NCBI GenBank assembly: GCA_037013495.1
Contig: CM072811.1
Coordinates: forward strand, 27,799,659 to 27,863,658
Length of the DNA stretch: 64,000 nucleotides
DNA from: Hippophae tibetana
Taxonomy: Eukaryota > Streptophyta > Magnoliopsida > Rosales > Elaeagnaceae
Direction: 5' to 3'
The position numbers were made by a program, and so were the translations under genes. How positions within the stretch are numbered: position 1 is the first letter of the stretch; every line of letters starts with the position of its first letter. The notes below the pieces were generated by a model. The model searched no databases and was not told the DNA's origin. It worked only from the letters and a program-made list of their open reading frames with translations. Positions 21,279-34,449 of this stretch are shown one piece after another.

Positions 21279-22337
21279 ATATTATTTATTTAATTATTTT
21301 TAGAGAAATTGTAAAAAATAATACTTGTAAAACTTATAACAGTAAAAATAAATATCAATAATATTGAACGACATTCAATATTAAACGGGATCAAAATAGT
21401 TATAGTTTAATTTAAATATCGTTTAAATTAAAATAATATGTTAAAAAAAATTAATAATTAAAATATATAAATTAAAGATAAGTAATATTGTTTTCTGTGA
21501 TTATAAATTTTAAAAAAATTATTATTTTTTACTTACTTTTTGAATTGAGAGATAGCCTAGGTTTTTGTTTTATCATTAGAGATGTCATTGCATGTTTTTT
21601 TGTTTGTTATTATTATTATTTTTTCTTTTCCAATGACATTGCATGGTTGAATTGTATAAAATAAAGAAGAGATGGATTGGGACGATCGTGGTGAGTTTTT
21701 GCTGGGCCCAATGCCTGTCTAGCATGCGCTGTTCACCGTGGCTCATGCTGGCCATGCTTTGTCTTCCCTCTTTGGTTTGACTCTTGACCCTTGTTTCTTA
21801 TTTATATTATTAATTATTATTTATTTGTTTCTATACAAATTTAATCATATATCGTAGTGCTACTCATCAATAATCTAAGAGCCCTTTCTTATCTTAAACC
21901 ACTCTTAATTATTGCTTAGAATTTGATGAAATGTTTTAATCTTAACTTTTGTACAAATCCCGATGATATTTGTGTCTTCTTTATTTGGTTTTTAATCCTT
22001 AATCTTAGGTTGTGTAAAAAGGTTAAAAAAGAGAGTGATCCATTGATTGTACTTGTAATTTTTTTTTTTTTAGAAATTAAGAAGTGGTTATACATAATGA
22101 CATTTTTATTTATTATAAATATTTTCTTAAAAATTATTATAATATATTTATACGTGGATAAAATAAAAAAATTAACATATTATATATTTTTTTATTGTTT
22201 ATCTCAACAATTAAAACTGATACAAGAGTAAATAAACAAACTAATCATTTAAATCTCAACCATTAAAATAATATAATATAAAAATTATGTAAAAAATTAA
22301 GAACACTAATCCTTATATATATATATATATATTATAA
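21279..22337. other. AT-rich intergenic DNA with one GC-richer patch
   Basis: No gene is supported. A balanced-composition patch at about 21660-21790 (CATGC-rich, e.g. GCATGCGCTG) stands out but has no long frame. A 102-codon AT-rich open frame at 21923-22231 is probably chance. A TA microsatellite lies at about 22313-22332. Confidence 0.5.
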
Positions 22338-22850
22338 ATCATATAAAAATAAATTTAGGGTCAAATTTAGATACTAACATATCTATTTTTTAGAAAGGAA
22401 AATTTATATTAATTTATTGAAATTATAGTACATTAAAGAATTTAATTTCAACAAATAAATAAATAAAAATTGAAAAAAATATTAAATGTTATAGTCTAAA
22501 TCATACAAAAATAAATTTAAGATAAAAATAGTCTTATATTTTTAGATACTAAGGTATCTATTTTTTAGAAAAGGAAATTTATATTAATTTATTAAAATTA
22601 CAATACATTAAAGAATTTAATTACAACAAATAAATAAATAAAAATTTACATATATATTAAACATTATAGTCTAAATCATACAAAAATAAATTTAAGATAC
22701 AAATACTCTTATATTTTTTATATACAAACATATCTATATTTAGAAAGGAAAATTTATATTAATTTATTAAAATTATAATACATTAAAGAATTTAATTAGA
22801 ATAAATAAATAAATAAAAATTGACAAATATATTAGACATAATCATCCTTC
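22338..22850. repeat. Three tandem copies of an about 172-bp AT-rich unit
   Basis: Units begin near 22338, 22501 and 22675, each with CATAHAAAAATAAATTTA, then GGAAAATTTATATTAATTTA-type sequence and an AAATAAATAAATAAAAAT tail. A related single stretch is at about 56310-56450. It may derive from a dispersed transposon end. Confidence 0.75.
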
Positions 22851-23196
22851 TTCATTGTTCTAGTAATAATAATAATGAAAATAATAACTTTTTTAAGAGC
22901 TTTTATTTGTTTACCTAGTTTTTAAAAGTGTTTTCATGCCTTTAATTAATCTAATTGTAACCATGTCTTTAAACTCTAATATATCAAAAACTCTAATAAA
23001 AAAATCATATAAAAATAAGTTCACACCATAAATAAATCTATAGGAATTAAAAATCAAGTAGAAATACACCCGAAGTTATGATGCTTTTATAATCAAACCT
23101 AACAATAAATAAATAAACCTATCCTCGAGATAACAAACTCTTACGTGGGTTAGAGTATGATATACGTAGTCGGAGTATCTCTTATATGTAAAATGT

Positions 23197-23600
23197 TGGA
23201 AGATGAATTTTGTCCCCTTATTTATATAAATAAAATATTTTATTTAGTTTCATAAGTTAGAGAATATATCATCTAGTTTTTATTTGTTTAAAAAATATGT
23301 CAAAAAAATATTTAGTAATTTTAAAATTATTTTATTAAAAAAATTCTCACCATTTCACTATTCAATAATACCCTTAGTATTATTTCTTTTAAAAAATTTT
23401 ATTAATATTATTAAAAGTCTTTATATAGTTTTTTTATAAATAAAATGAATAATAAATATATTTATTAATTTAAACGATTAAACCAAACTTTTATTCAAAT
23501 AAAATAAAATTTCTAAACATTTATCCCTAAATAAAAGGCACACAATGAAATCATCGGTAGTCAACCATTACCCTCTTCTTATTCTTCTTTTTGGTCCTTT
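23197..23600. repeat. Dispersed direct repeat, copy 1 (about 400 bp)
   Basis: Matches 24866-25275 in the same orientation along its length, from GAAGATGAATTTTGTCCCC to CCCTCTTCTTATTCTTCTT. Non-coding. Confidence 0.75.
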
Positions 23601-24865
23601 CTTTTTAGTTTTTGTTGGTTTTTCTTGTGTATTAATAAATAACAATTTTTTTATTTAATGATCATTTTTATGAATGATTATTCTAATAATTTTTTTTATT
23701 ATATATAGACTTTATATTATTATCCTTGCATAATTATTTTAAATTTTTAATCACATATATAAGGTTGATATTTCGTGCACTTTATATTTATTCATTTAAT
23801 AAATAGGTCAAATTCAATCATAAATGGATCATATTTTAGTTAAATTAATCATTTTTATGTCTAAATTATATTATATCTCATATTAATAATAAAAAATATT
23901 AGTTAATATAAATTACTTTTAAGTAAATAATAACAATTCATAATATTCATGTTTATGAACATATCATGTTTCTATTAAATTAATTATTTTTATATTGAGA
24001 TGATGTCATGTCTCAAACCTTGGTCAAATTTTTAAACAAAAAATACTTATAAAACACTTATTAAGTTTGATCAAGGTATATATTTTGTGTTAATAAAAGA
24101 TTAAATTTTTAGATAATAATAATAAAATATTAATTAAATAAATAAATTAATATTTATTTTAATGTTATATTTGATTTATTTATTAATATGAAAGTAACAT
24201 GAAATGTTGAAGTAATAATAACTATGAATCCATAATTAACATTATTATATTTATTAAATTATAATTATCTATTATTGCATACGCAATGGTTAAAAAAACA
24301 CTAGTGTTAAATAAAAAGTTCAAAAAGTGTTGTTACATAGTGTTGTTAAAAGTGAAACTAGAAAGTTGAAAGGGATAGTGTATGCATTTGAACTAAATTA
24401 AGACGAAACTAAAGCAAATTGCTTTCATTTTAATTATTTCCGAGTATTATGCTCATTAGTAGTGATTCATCTTATGCTTTAATTAATATTCTATATGATT
24501 CTCTCTTCAAGTAATGTTCATAGTAATTCTTTTTATTAATAATATAATTTATTTTTAAAAAAAATAAATACCTAATTTTCATAGTATGACAGTACTTTCA
24601 ATTAATTACTTTCTCTTGGAAAAAATTCAATAAAAAAACAATACTTATTATAAATATAATAATAAAAATCTTTAATTAACTAAAAAATTGATGGTTAATT
24701 TTTTATTTTTATTAATTCTCACTATATCAAATAAATTTCAAATATATCTTAAAAATTAAACAAATTTTAAATATAATGCAAAAGCAATTACCTTTATATT
24801 GCATTTGTTTTATAAGAGAAATACATTTACATATTAATACAATTGTTTTTTTTTTCATGTTTTAT

Positions 24866-25275
24866 AGGAAGGTGAATTTGGTCCCTTTATTTATATAAAA
24901 TATTTTATTTATTTTTATAAGTTAGAGAATGTATTATTTAGTTTTATTTATTTTTAAAAAATGTGTAAAAAACTATTTAATAATTTTAAAATTATTTTAT
25001 TAAAAAAATTATTAAAGATATTATCATCATTTCACTGTTCAATAATATCCTCAATATTATTTCTTTTAAAAAAATTTATTAATACCATTAAAAGTTCTTA
25101 TATGATTTTTTTATAAGTAAAATGATAAATAAACATCTTACTTAATTAAAAGAATTAAACAAAACTTTTATTTAAAGAAAATAAAATTTCAAAACATTTA
25201 TCCCTGAATAAAAGTCACAACAATGAAATTATTGTTCGTCAACCATCGCCCTCTTCTTATTCTTCTTCTTGTTCC
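24866..25275. repeat. Dispersed direct repeat, copy 2 (about 400 bp)
   Basis: Diverged partner of 23197-23600, 1.67 kb away. The pair could be two copies of one non-autonomous transposon, or remains of LTRs; no coding sequence links them. Confidence 0.75.
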
Positions 25276-28200
25276 TTTTTTTTTTTGTGTATTATTATAG
25301 AATATACTTTACATCAAAACAAAAAATAGCAAAAATTGTGCAACAAATCTCAAAAAAATAACAATCTTATAGAATAGGTTTATTCTAACATAAAAGAACT
25401 TCGTAAATGTCTTAAAAATCAGCAATTAATCTTATCATTCTTATGTGTATTATTATATTTTATTTAAGTAAAAAATAATAATTTATTTGATTATTTCTTA
25501 AAATATTTAGGACGAATTGTGAGCCAAACTTTAAAATGATAAAATTAAATTATTTATTTTTAAAAATAATAAGAATAATTTCACTTTTCATTCTCTTATT
25601 TGGTGTCATAAAATATCCAAACCATTGGATGAGTCGCCATTTTTTTAATCTTATTTCCATAAAAAAAATCCCTTTTTAAATCTTTTAAATTGAATTGTGG
25701 GATTAGCAATAAAAGAACATAATTAATGGAAATCTTATCCAATATGTTTCCACTACATAACATTTTTTTTTTAAATAGAAAAACTACAATCATTTGTTGC
25801 AACGTGATTTGTCGAACTGCTCCAAAGCAAGAGAAAAAAAAATCTTACATGAGTTAGTGTTATTTATCATTTATAAATGATATATTTTTACTGATTATAT
25901 TATTTTTTTCTCTTTTAAATATTGGGTTTTTATTTTTATTTTTAAAAAAATTACATTAATTTTAAATTTATTAAATTATTGTTAAACTTGTTTTAAATAA
26001 AATATTTCAAGAATTTATACTAAAATATTAAAATGATACTATTTTCAATTATATTTTTTTATATTGGAGTAAAAAAAGTACGTACTTATGAGACATAATA
26101 CTTAGGAAATTTACAAAACTCAATAATTATTGATTATTTGAATAAATAATTTAGAAGAAAAAAACCCTTCTATACAAGTTGGGTTATACGATGCTTATGC
26201 ATATAATGGCATAATAGGCATTTGAAAAAGAGAAAAAAAAATGATGAAAATTTAGGATTTGAGCATACCATCTTTTATCTTAAATCATGACTTAAAATTA
26301 TAGTAAGTTATTTAAAATATTACCTACTTTCTTTGGATTTAATGACTTTTTCAAATGATTTATCATAATTATATTAATAAGACATAAATTAAAATAACAT
26401 TTTAAAACATAAGATTCCAAATCCATAATATTGTAAACATCACCCCACAACGTATTTGTTACTAGAGGCAGAATTATGTAGGGGATACACGGGGTTATAG
26501 CTCAGATTTAATTATTTTATATGTGTTATTATATGTGTTAACAATAAAACTTTAATATATTTATAATTTAAGTGACTTTTTTATTATTTTATTCATTTTT
26601 AAATATTAATGTTCATATTTTTATAGATTATCATTTACACATAAAATTATAAACGAGTATAAAATAAAATAAAAAATTTGACTCAAAATAAATTCCAGAT
26701 ATATATTTTAAGAAAGAATCTTCCATGAAACATGGTTAATATTATCACATAGAATTTTTTTTATCTTAATTATTCATTTTTATAATAAAATAAAAATGTA
26801 ATAAGTAATACTAAATCAAAATACTTACTAATAGAGACATACAATGTGTAATCTATAATATTATATCATTTTTTAATTTTAATTTTAAATACATATATTT
26901 CATTTATAAATATATATAACGTCATAATATTATTTGATATCTTATTTTAATAATTTTTTAATTTACTCGAAGTTTTTTGTTAATATTTTTTAAAATTTAA
27001 TATCTAAATTATATTAATATTTTAGACTTTGATATATTTATTTCATTTTTAGTGTTAAAATAATATTAATTATTTAATTGAATATATTTATATATGAATT
27101 TTATTATATTTTTTATTTTAAATAATTACACTAATCTATTTATAATAAATTTTAAATTTATAAATTTATCAATGTTTTAAAATTTAAAGTAGATTATAGT
27201 AAAAAAAAATGATTATAAATTTACTTAAAATTAAAAAAATATTTTAAAAATCACCTTATAATGTCCATTCATAAAAAAAGAAAAAAAAATCTTGGAACTT
27301 TAAAAAACAATTCTGTTACTAAAAAAAATTTGTGACATCTAATTTTACGTGTCACGGCACATATTACTAATGATTACATGTTCGCGTAAAGAATGTGAAT
27401 AATTGCATGACACAAAGTAAAGGAAAAAAAAACTATCATTTATTAAAAGGGAAAGTAATTAAAATCCCTAACCTTAAACATCGAATAACCTTAAAAATAA
27501 ATTTAAGAGCAATTATATATAATTTTAAGATAAACATAGGATCATAATTAATTAAATTTTATTACAATATATGAGATTATTAAGTATATGATTTACATAT
27601 ATAATATTATTGAATATTTTAATGGTTGTTTTTGTGAATTTTAAAGTCAAAAGGTTAAATGAATGTTAGTTTTGGACAACTTTATTGCAATCATTCTCAA
27701 TCTTATACCCTCATTATTAGCATATATATGTTGTGATGTGCAAGCATGTAATTGGGTAGTTCAAGAAATGCGATCGATTAATGCCATAGATATTGATTAG
27801 TTCAATTAATTTAGTCTCTCAAAATGCACCGAATTTAACTATTTTGGTATCAAATTTTAACTTAAAGTTTAATTGATATGATTTTTTTATTTTTATCATT
27901 ATAAATTAAAATTAAAATTTTATTTATATAAAAATAACTTAATTACATTTTAAAAAATGATAATATCCTTGAATTATAAAATTTGGAAATCAAAACTTTT
28001 TTTAATTTTTATGGAAAAACATATTTTAAATTTTTTTATTACACATGAATCTTTTTTTTTTAAATATTTGTTGTAGCCTGTAATTATCATGTAGTCTTAT
28101 TTAATTAGTAATGTGGTTAACAATGCTTATTGTTATATATAATTTTAATAATGATACGTTATTTGAATCAATTTTATTTATTTTTAATTTATTGGACTTA

Positions 28201-28300
28201 ATTAACTAAATTTAATAATTACATGACTATAATATATATTTTAAAATAATTATGTAATTGAAATTATACTTAAAAAACATATATTTGGTTTAATTTTTCT
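25276..28300. other. AT-rich gene-free region
   Basis: Nothing coding is seen on either strand. A stretch at 26460-26510 (GGCAGAATTATG, GGGGATACACGGGG) differs in composition and may be the end of an old transposon, but I could not delimit it. Confidence 0.5.
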
Positions 28301-28599
28301 ATGTGATAAAATCATTAATACTCTAAGTTTTGAAATAATATCATAAATATTTTGAATATTTTAAAAATATCACAAATATCTTCCAAATTTAACAAAAATT
28401 AACGGTAATGGAAATAAATAGTAGCTTTTATAAATAAAAATGATAGAAAAAAAAAAAGATATAATAAGAAACTAAGAAACAATAGAAATAGAAACATAAG
28501 AAATCTTAAAATGTTTTTCACAATAAATGATAATTGGTAAAAAAAAAGATTAAATTTTAAGAAATGAGATCAATTCAAAAATTCATCGTTCTCAAAAAT

Positions 28600-29210
28600 A
28601 AAAAAAATCAAGGAAATATATAGTTTATTATAAAATAAGTAATAAAAATAAGTATTAATATTACAGATACAAAAGAAATATATGATATACCATTAATTGA
28701 CAAAAAAATCATTATGGGTAAACTATCTAAAATTTTCCAAAAAAAAAACAAAATTGGATACATCTATTTAGAAGAAATTTAAATATTAATAAAAACACAT
28801 TTTAGAGAATGAATAGATATACCAATAAAAGCACATAGGAAATATGTTTTATTAATAATGATTCATAAAAACTTAGGATACTATAAATTAAAATTCACAG
28901 CATATCTTATATTTTCTATGAACGTTAATGATAAAAACTTAAACCAAGTATTAAATTTAGCTTATGAATTTGAAATATAAGATTTAATAAAAAAAAGAAA
29001 ATCATCTATTTTCAATACACTACATAATAAGATATTTATTAACAAATAATTATAATAGTTTAATATATAAACAAATTGAATTCATAAAATATACAAAACC
29101 TTCCAAGAAATTAGACAAATAATAAAACCAAAAATATTAAAAGACTTTGAATTACCTAAAAAATGGAACCTATATGTTAAAGAAAAATCTTTGATACATG
29201 AATAAAAAGT
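28600..29210 (+). pseudogene. EPRV movement protein remnant (30K superfamily)
   Basis: The translated fragments follow the caulimovirus cell-to-cell movement protein: a motif of the 'IKTHFRE-IDIPI' type, then 'LGYYKLKFTAYLIFS'. The C-terminal part near 29040-29210 is shared with the second copy at 36300-36470. Stops and frame changes break it several times. In a virus this protein enlarges plasmodesmata; here it is not translatable. Confidence 0.6.
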
Positions 29211-29249
29211 AATGTAGTAAGAAGAAATAACATACCACAAATAGAACTT

Positions 29250-29620
29250 ACAAATGATCAAATGAAAATAAGTAAACAAAAATGGGAATAAGAAGAAGAA
29301 ATAAAAGAATTAAAATTAAAAATTAAAGAAGTTGAAACTCTTATCCATGGTGGAATGGATAAATAACAAAAATCGATAACTTACAAAGTAAAAATCTCTT
29401 AAAAATGTCAAATGGCAAATAACAAGAAATAGAATTAAAAAATAATTATACACTGATAAGCATAACAATAATTAAAATTCTATAATAGAAGCTTAGTTCT
29501 TTTAGAAAATAAAATAGAATATTTACAAAATATAAATAAAATCCAAGAAGAAATCTTTAAAAAACAAATAAGACAAAATAGTTATGATATACAAAACAAT
29601 TATAAAAGTAATTTATGAAT
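29250..29620 (+). pseudogene. EPRV small middle ORF remnants (coiled-coil-like)
   Basis: Lys/Glu/Ile/Asn-rich fragments with helical character lie between the movement and coat protein genes, where caulimoviruses have small ORFs for aphid-transmission and virion-associated proteins. The assignment rests only on position and composition. Confidence 0.35.
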
Positions 29621-30910
29621 TCTAAAAATAAAAAGGTAGGAAAAATAATAAGTCTATTAATATTAATAGATGAAGAATTAAGAAAGTCTTATGAAGAAAA
29701 AATATGTTATAATAAAAAAGAAGATGATATGATACTAATCAATGAAATAAATTCAAAACTATGAAAAAAAACACAGTAATGCCCCTTATAATTTTGAGAA
29801 AAACGTATGATCCTCATAAAAATAAAATAAATAAACAAAGACCAAACGAATCTAATCCTCTAAATAGGAGAAGACAACAATCAAAAATAGAAAAATGATT
29901 ATAATGGGATACTAAAAAATCTATACAATCAGAATTCATATTTCATAAAAATAATAATAAAACTGACTATATAGACCTAGATTGTATCATAAATTAAAAA
30001 AAGACATGAGATGAATAAGCTAGTACAATGAGTGTATAATCTGGACATCTGGAACTACTAGTACATACCTATCAATTTGTAGAGTATTATTAAACCATAA
30101 AACAACTAAAAATATTAAAGTATGATTTAGTAGTCTATTAGATGATATACATCTTAGGATGCAAGAGGATTCTGTAAAAAGAAAACAATATTTAGATAAA
30201 TTAGTAAATGAAATATATAAAGAGTTCATAGGAGAAAATAAAAGAAACCATATTACTGAACAAGTGAACTAGAAATAAATGAGACTAAATGACATTTAAC
30301 AAATAAGAAAATATGTGGTATGTGTTAATGTGAATATGAAATGTATTATCACAAGATACTTAAAATACAACAACAATTTAAGGAAATGTTTTATCAAAAG
30401 TTACCAAGAACTCTATATAAAACTCTTGAAAAAAGTTAGAGAAATAAAAATACTATAACAATACCATATACTTTAGGAGAAAGAATAAAATAACTAAAAT
30501 CTTATATAATTTTACATTGTCAAAGAAAAAATGAACATAGTTATACTAAAGAAAATTCTAAAATATGTTATGATAGTAATAATTTCCCTATGTTAGGAAA
30601 GTATGGATATAGTAAAAAGTCTTACAAACAAAAACATAAAAAATATTAAAGGTTCAAGAAATATAAATTCAAAAAATAAGACTATTTTAAATATAACAGA
30701 AGATATAACCAAAAATCTTATAAGAAAAGATATTTTAGAAGAAGAAAATCTCACAGAAAAGAAAATGATTGTCCATCAGGCAAGAAGACTTGTAGATATT
30801 ATATATGTAATGAATGCCCTAATAGATTAACCCTTAAAAAGGAATATAAGAACTTAAAAATACTAAAACAAGCCTATAAGATGGAATTAGAATCCAAAGA
30901 ATCAAACCTT
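29620..30910 (+). pseudogene. EPRV coat protein remnant
   Basis: A broken frame ends in the capsid hallmark: a strongly basic Arg/Lys stretch followed by a Cys-rich nucleic-acid-binding motif at about 30770-30825 (CPSGKKTC, then ICNECPNR). The middle of the motif, including the zinc-ligand His, seems to be deleted. Earlier parts such as KRKQYLDKLVNEIYKEF (near 30175-30225) fit the capsid core. It continues past the Cys motif into an acidic tail. Confidence 0.7.
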
Positions 30911-30959
30911 GATGAAACATAATCAATATACTTAATGAATGAAACTAAAAAAAAAACAG

Positions 30960-31330
30960 ATTCATAGAAAACATATGAGAATGAATGACTTATACAACAT
31001 AACTAATCCTAATAGTACTTACATAAAAAAAGGATAAAAAACCAAAGGATATAATATATATCATTTACATGCTTACATAGATAATGAAGCCAAGTGTAGT
31101 AAGCAAATATGTATTTTCACAAGAAGTTTGGACTGCAACCCCAAAGGACTTGATAGTAAGAATAACAAATAATACAATAATTAATCTTAATAAAATTATA
31201 AAAGATATTGATATTATAATAAAAGGAGAAAATTTTAATATTCCTACTATATATCAACAAAAAATGGGAGTTGATTTCTTGATAGAAAATAACTTCTTAA
31301 ACTTATATTAACAATTTACACAACATATAA
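30960..31330 (+). pseudogene. EPRV aspartic protease remnant
   Basis: The catalytic motif region near 31075-31100 has lost the DTG triad, but the following 75 codons (31084-31311) are open and keep the pattern DLIVRITNNT ... IPTIYQQKMGVDFLIENNF typical of the pararetroviral protease domain. It parallels the fragment at 67-480. Confidence 0.75.
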
Positions 31331-31419
31331 ATAAGACAAGTATAATAATATTAGGAGAAAAAATATATAGAAATGCCAAGAGTTTGTCATCAGAAAAGTT
31401 TATTGAACAAGTTGTAAGA

Positions 31420-32780
31420 GTATAAGAGTAAAACTTATGGTCTACACTCTATAGTATCGAGAAGAATTCAATAAACAAATTCTAGAACTTTTGAAACTAA
31501 GAGTAATTAAGCCAAGTTGTCCACACTCAAACCCATCATTTTTTGTAAAAAAAAAAAGATGAAAAAAGATGATGAAATAAAAGAATGATGATATATTTTA
31601 AATCAATAAATAAAGAAACAATAAATGATAAATATTTTATCTCTAAAAAGGATGCTATTAGACTTAATTAAAGGAAATAAATATTTTTTTAGTTTTGATT
31701 ACAAGAGTGAATTCGGAAAAATAAGATTTGATAAAAATATCAACTATTAACCGCATTTAGTTGTCCACAAGGATAATTCCAATAGACTGTTGTATCATTT
31801 GGATTCAAACAAGTACCATAAATATTTCAAAGATATATGGATAATATTTTTAAGGAATACAATCCTTTTTGTTGTGTCTATATTGATGATATATTAGTAT
31901 TTATTGATAATATCAACTAATATTATCTAGACATATTAAATTTTTTAACAAAATGTAAGAATGAAGGAATAATATTATCTAAAAAAAGATAGTGTTAGCA
32001 CAAAAAAAAGTATTTAGGACTTGAAATAGAAGATGCAAAACACCACATTCAATCTCATGTGCTAAATCATATACAAGATTTTTTCAGTATAATCATTAAC
32101 AAAAACCAATTATAAAGATTTTTAGGATGTTTGACATATGCAAAAACATATATTAGGAAATTAGCATAAATAAGAAACCTTTTACAAGCTAAACTTAAAA
32201 AAGATTTTATCTAGAAATGGACTAATCAAGAGACTAAGTACATAAAAAAGGTAAAAATACAGACAATAAATTTACCAACACTTTATCATCTAGGACCAAA
32301 TGATAAAATGGTAATAGAAACATATATTTCACATGAATATTAGGAAACAATATTAAAAACAATAAAAAATAATAAAGATTATTTGTATAGGTTTACATCA
32401 AAAGCTTTTTAAGAAGCTGAATTGAACTACTATAGTAATGAAAATGAATATTTAGTTGAAAAAAGGCAATAAAAAAGTTTGCTATATATGTAATATCCTC
32501 AACATTTATTGTTAGAACATACAACAAGTTTTTTGGATATTTCTTGAGAACTAATATTGTACTAGATTACAAATAAAGAAGATTAATCAAATGATAACAA
32601 TGGTTTAACCATTGCAAATTTGATGTTAAACATCTACTAGAAAAAATAATAGTTTAGTTGATGTTTTAACTAGAGAAAGAGCCCTACCAATAATTTTTAC
32701 ATTTGTAGGAAAGATGAACAATCTTGGCATAGAAATCAAGATTAAAGAAAAGGAAATTAAAGTTCTAAAAGATTAACTAG
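31420..32780 (+). pseudogene. EPRV reverse transcriptase and RNase H remnant
   Basis: RT motifs are recognisable across frames: VIKPSCPHSNPSFFVKK near 31510, FFSFDYKS near 31690 and the catalytic YIDD box at 31879-31890. RNase H follows, with a 'YRFTSKAF...AELNYYSNENEYL' pattern at about 32385-32460 and a C-terminal 'FDVKHL' segment near 32620. Multiple stops and frameshifts are present. No integrase domain follows, as expected for a pararetrovirus. Confidence 0.85.
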
Positions 32781-32859
32781 ATATTTTATATCTCAAAAAA
32801 TCACTTATGTGAAAAACAAAAAGAGTCTAATACTCTAATAAAGAAAGAGATTAAATTCT

Positions 32860-33650
32860 CAAAGAAGGAGGATAAAACATCAGAATTAATCAAAAGAGAA
32901 ATGGGTAACTCTTCAAAAGCTTTATAGTCTGATATAACAGATGAAGAAAAGCTCAAAGAAAAGAGTCAAAAAGAAAAAGAAATGTATACATTTCTTATCG
33001 CCGAGGAAGAAAAGGAAAGACAAAGAAACATAAACCCAGACACATTTGTTAAATCTTTATAATTTAGTAATAAAATCAAGAAAAGATTAACTTGAAATCA
33101 TAAAAAAAATCACAACAAAAAAAGTTCATACATCAAAAAGAAAAGTAATCACATGCAGTAGATTCAACATTATTGAAAGAGCAAATCCAAAGCTTGTTTA
33201 TAAATTATTTTATTGTGGATTGATTGAAAATATATACCCAAGTAACAATTCAATGGAATTAAACTATTTTCCTAAAAAAATTTAAAAGTCATTAAAAGTT
33301 TTGGGAAAAGAGAAAGTAAAATATCGTCCAATCTTTTTATGATTTTTCAATTCCATAATGGATTAACATAGAGGAAAGCTTATCAATCGTTATCATTTTA
33401 TTAAAATAGAAATGACATCCTTAGCAAGAACAATTGACTAACCCATGGTTCTACTAAAAGAAGAATTTGATGAACAAGCTCTTAACCAAGAAAGAACAGT
33501 AATGTTAAATCAAATATATCATGAAATCAAAAAAATAAAAATATCCTCTAAAATCAAGATAAATTACTCTATAAGTAAGGTCATAATGATCTCACACAAT
33601 AACTTGAATATAATTCAAGAAGATATTGAAAAAATTGTTAATTATTAAAT
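32860..33650 (+). pseudogene. EPRV transactivator/viroplasmin-like ORF remnant
   Basis: The position after RNase H and the sequence match the second copy at 41222-41899 (shared patterns: LIENxYxxN, MLxQIYHExKKI, INYSxxKVIxxSHxN). The frame is open at 33445-33648 but broken before and after. In caulimoviruses this protein supports reinitiation of translation on the polycistronic RNA and forms inclusion bodies. Confidence 0.7.
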
Positions 33651-33984
33651 ATCATTCAATTGCAATGAATTGGATCTTAAGGAACCAAATGAGAATTTTA
33701 CCAACTAGCAAAAAAGAAAATTCAGGATCACAAGTGTCCTTATTGTGTAAAGGATAAAGAGGGATCCACATCTCTAATACCAAGAAGAAACATGTTAAGA
33801 AGTAATTTTTATTAAATAAGTATCGACATAAATTTTTAAAATGAAGGAAAAGATATGATAAAATATAACCATTATCCTTCCACGTGTCTTTATTTTAGAA
33901 AATGGAAGAAGAGATCAAGATAAGATGTAATTCTTATTTTTCCACATAACTTAAGAATAGGTATGTAAAATAATTATTCTTGCA

Positions 33985-33994
33985 TATATAAAAG
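33985..33994 (+). promoter_or_regulatory. EPRV pregenomic RNA TATA box
   Basis: TATATAAAAG lies downstream of the transactivator ORF, where the 35S-type promoter sits in caulimoviruses. An AATAAA follows 143 bases after it. Confidence 0.6.
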
Positions 33995-34136
33995 GACTCT
34001 TGTACAATGAAGAAGGACATATCAAGTTCTAACCATAAAACCCAAACATCCTTCTCTTCTTAGTTAATGTCTAAGCAAATTCTTATGGAGTAAATTAGCA
34101 TAAAACTAAGATTGTACTAATCTTACTTCCTTAATG

Positions 34137-34142
34137 AATAAA
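34137..34142 (+). terminator. EPRV polyadenylation signal
   Basis: AATAAA lies downstream of the TATA box within the would-be leader, as expected for the terminally redundant pregenomic RNA of caulimoviruses. Confidence 0.5.
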
Positions 34143-34434
34143 AACTCTCTTTTCATCAAAACCTAATATCTTTCTTATATCTTAACCATTGGTCTAAGGT
34201 GGTTCCTAATCCAGAAGGTGAGGCTGCTAAAAAGATAACTAAAGATCATATACGAATTAGCGAACAACGGAGGTTAACCTATATTCATTAAAATAAGATA
34301 ATATTAAATACAATTTTAGATTTCGTTTGTTAAAGATAATATTTAATTTTTAAGAATTCAAAAACTAAAAAAATAATCAATATTTTGGTTAAAAATATGT
34401 TAAATCAAAAAATTAATCAAAGTAAAAAATTATT

Positions 34435-34449
34435 TAGTATTAGAACTAT
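34435..34449 (+). other. Decayed EPRV primer-binding site
   Basis: TAGTATTAGAACTAT aligns with TGGTATCAGAGACAT at 42654-42668; within the shared tRNA-Met core TGGTATCAGAG the differences are G-to-A or C-to-T. About 170 bp after it also resembles the sequence after the second site. Confidence 0.5.

Noticed and set aside
21923-22231. 102-codon hydrophobic open frame
   Set aside because: Phe/Ile/Lys/Leu-rich translation typical of A/T-rich DNA; no homology recognised and no promoter features.
26456-26700. Possible tRNA- or SINE-like patch (GGGGATACACGGGGTTATAG)
   Set aside because: No cloverleaf, A/B boxes or poly(A)-tailed SINE structure could be drawn.
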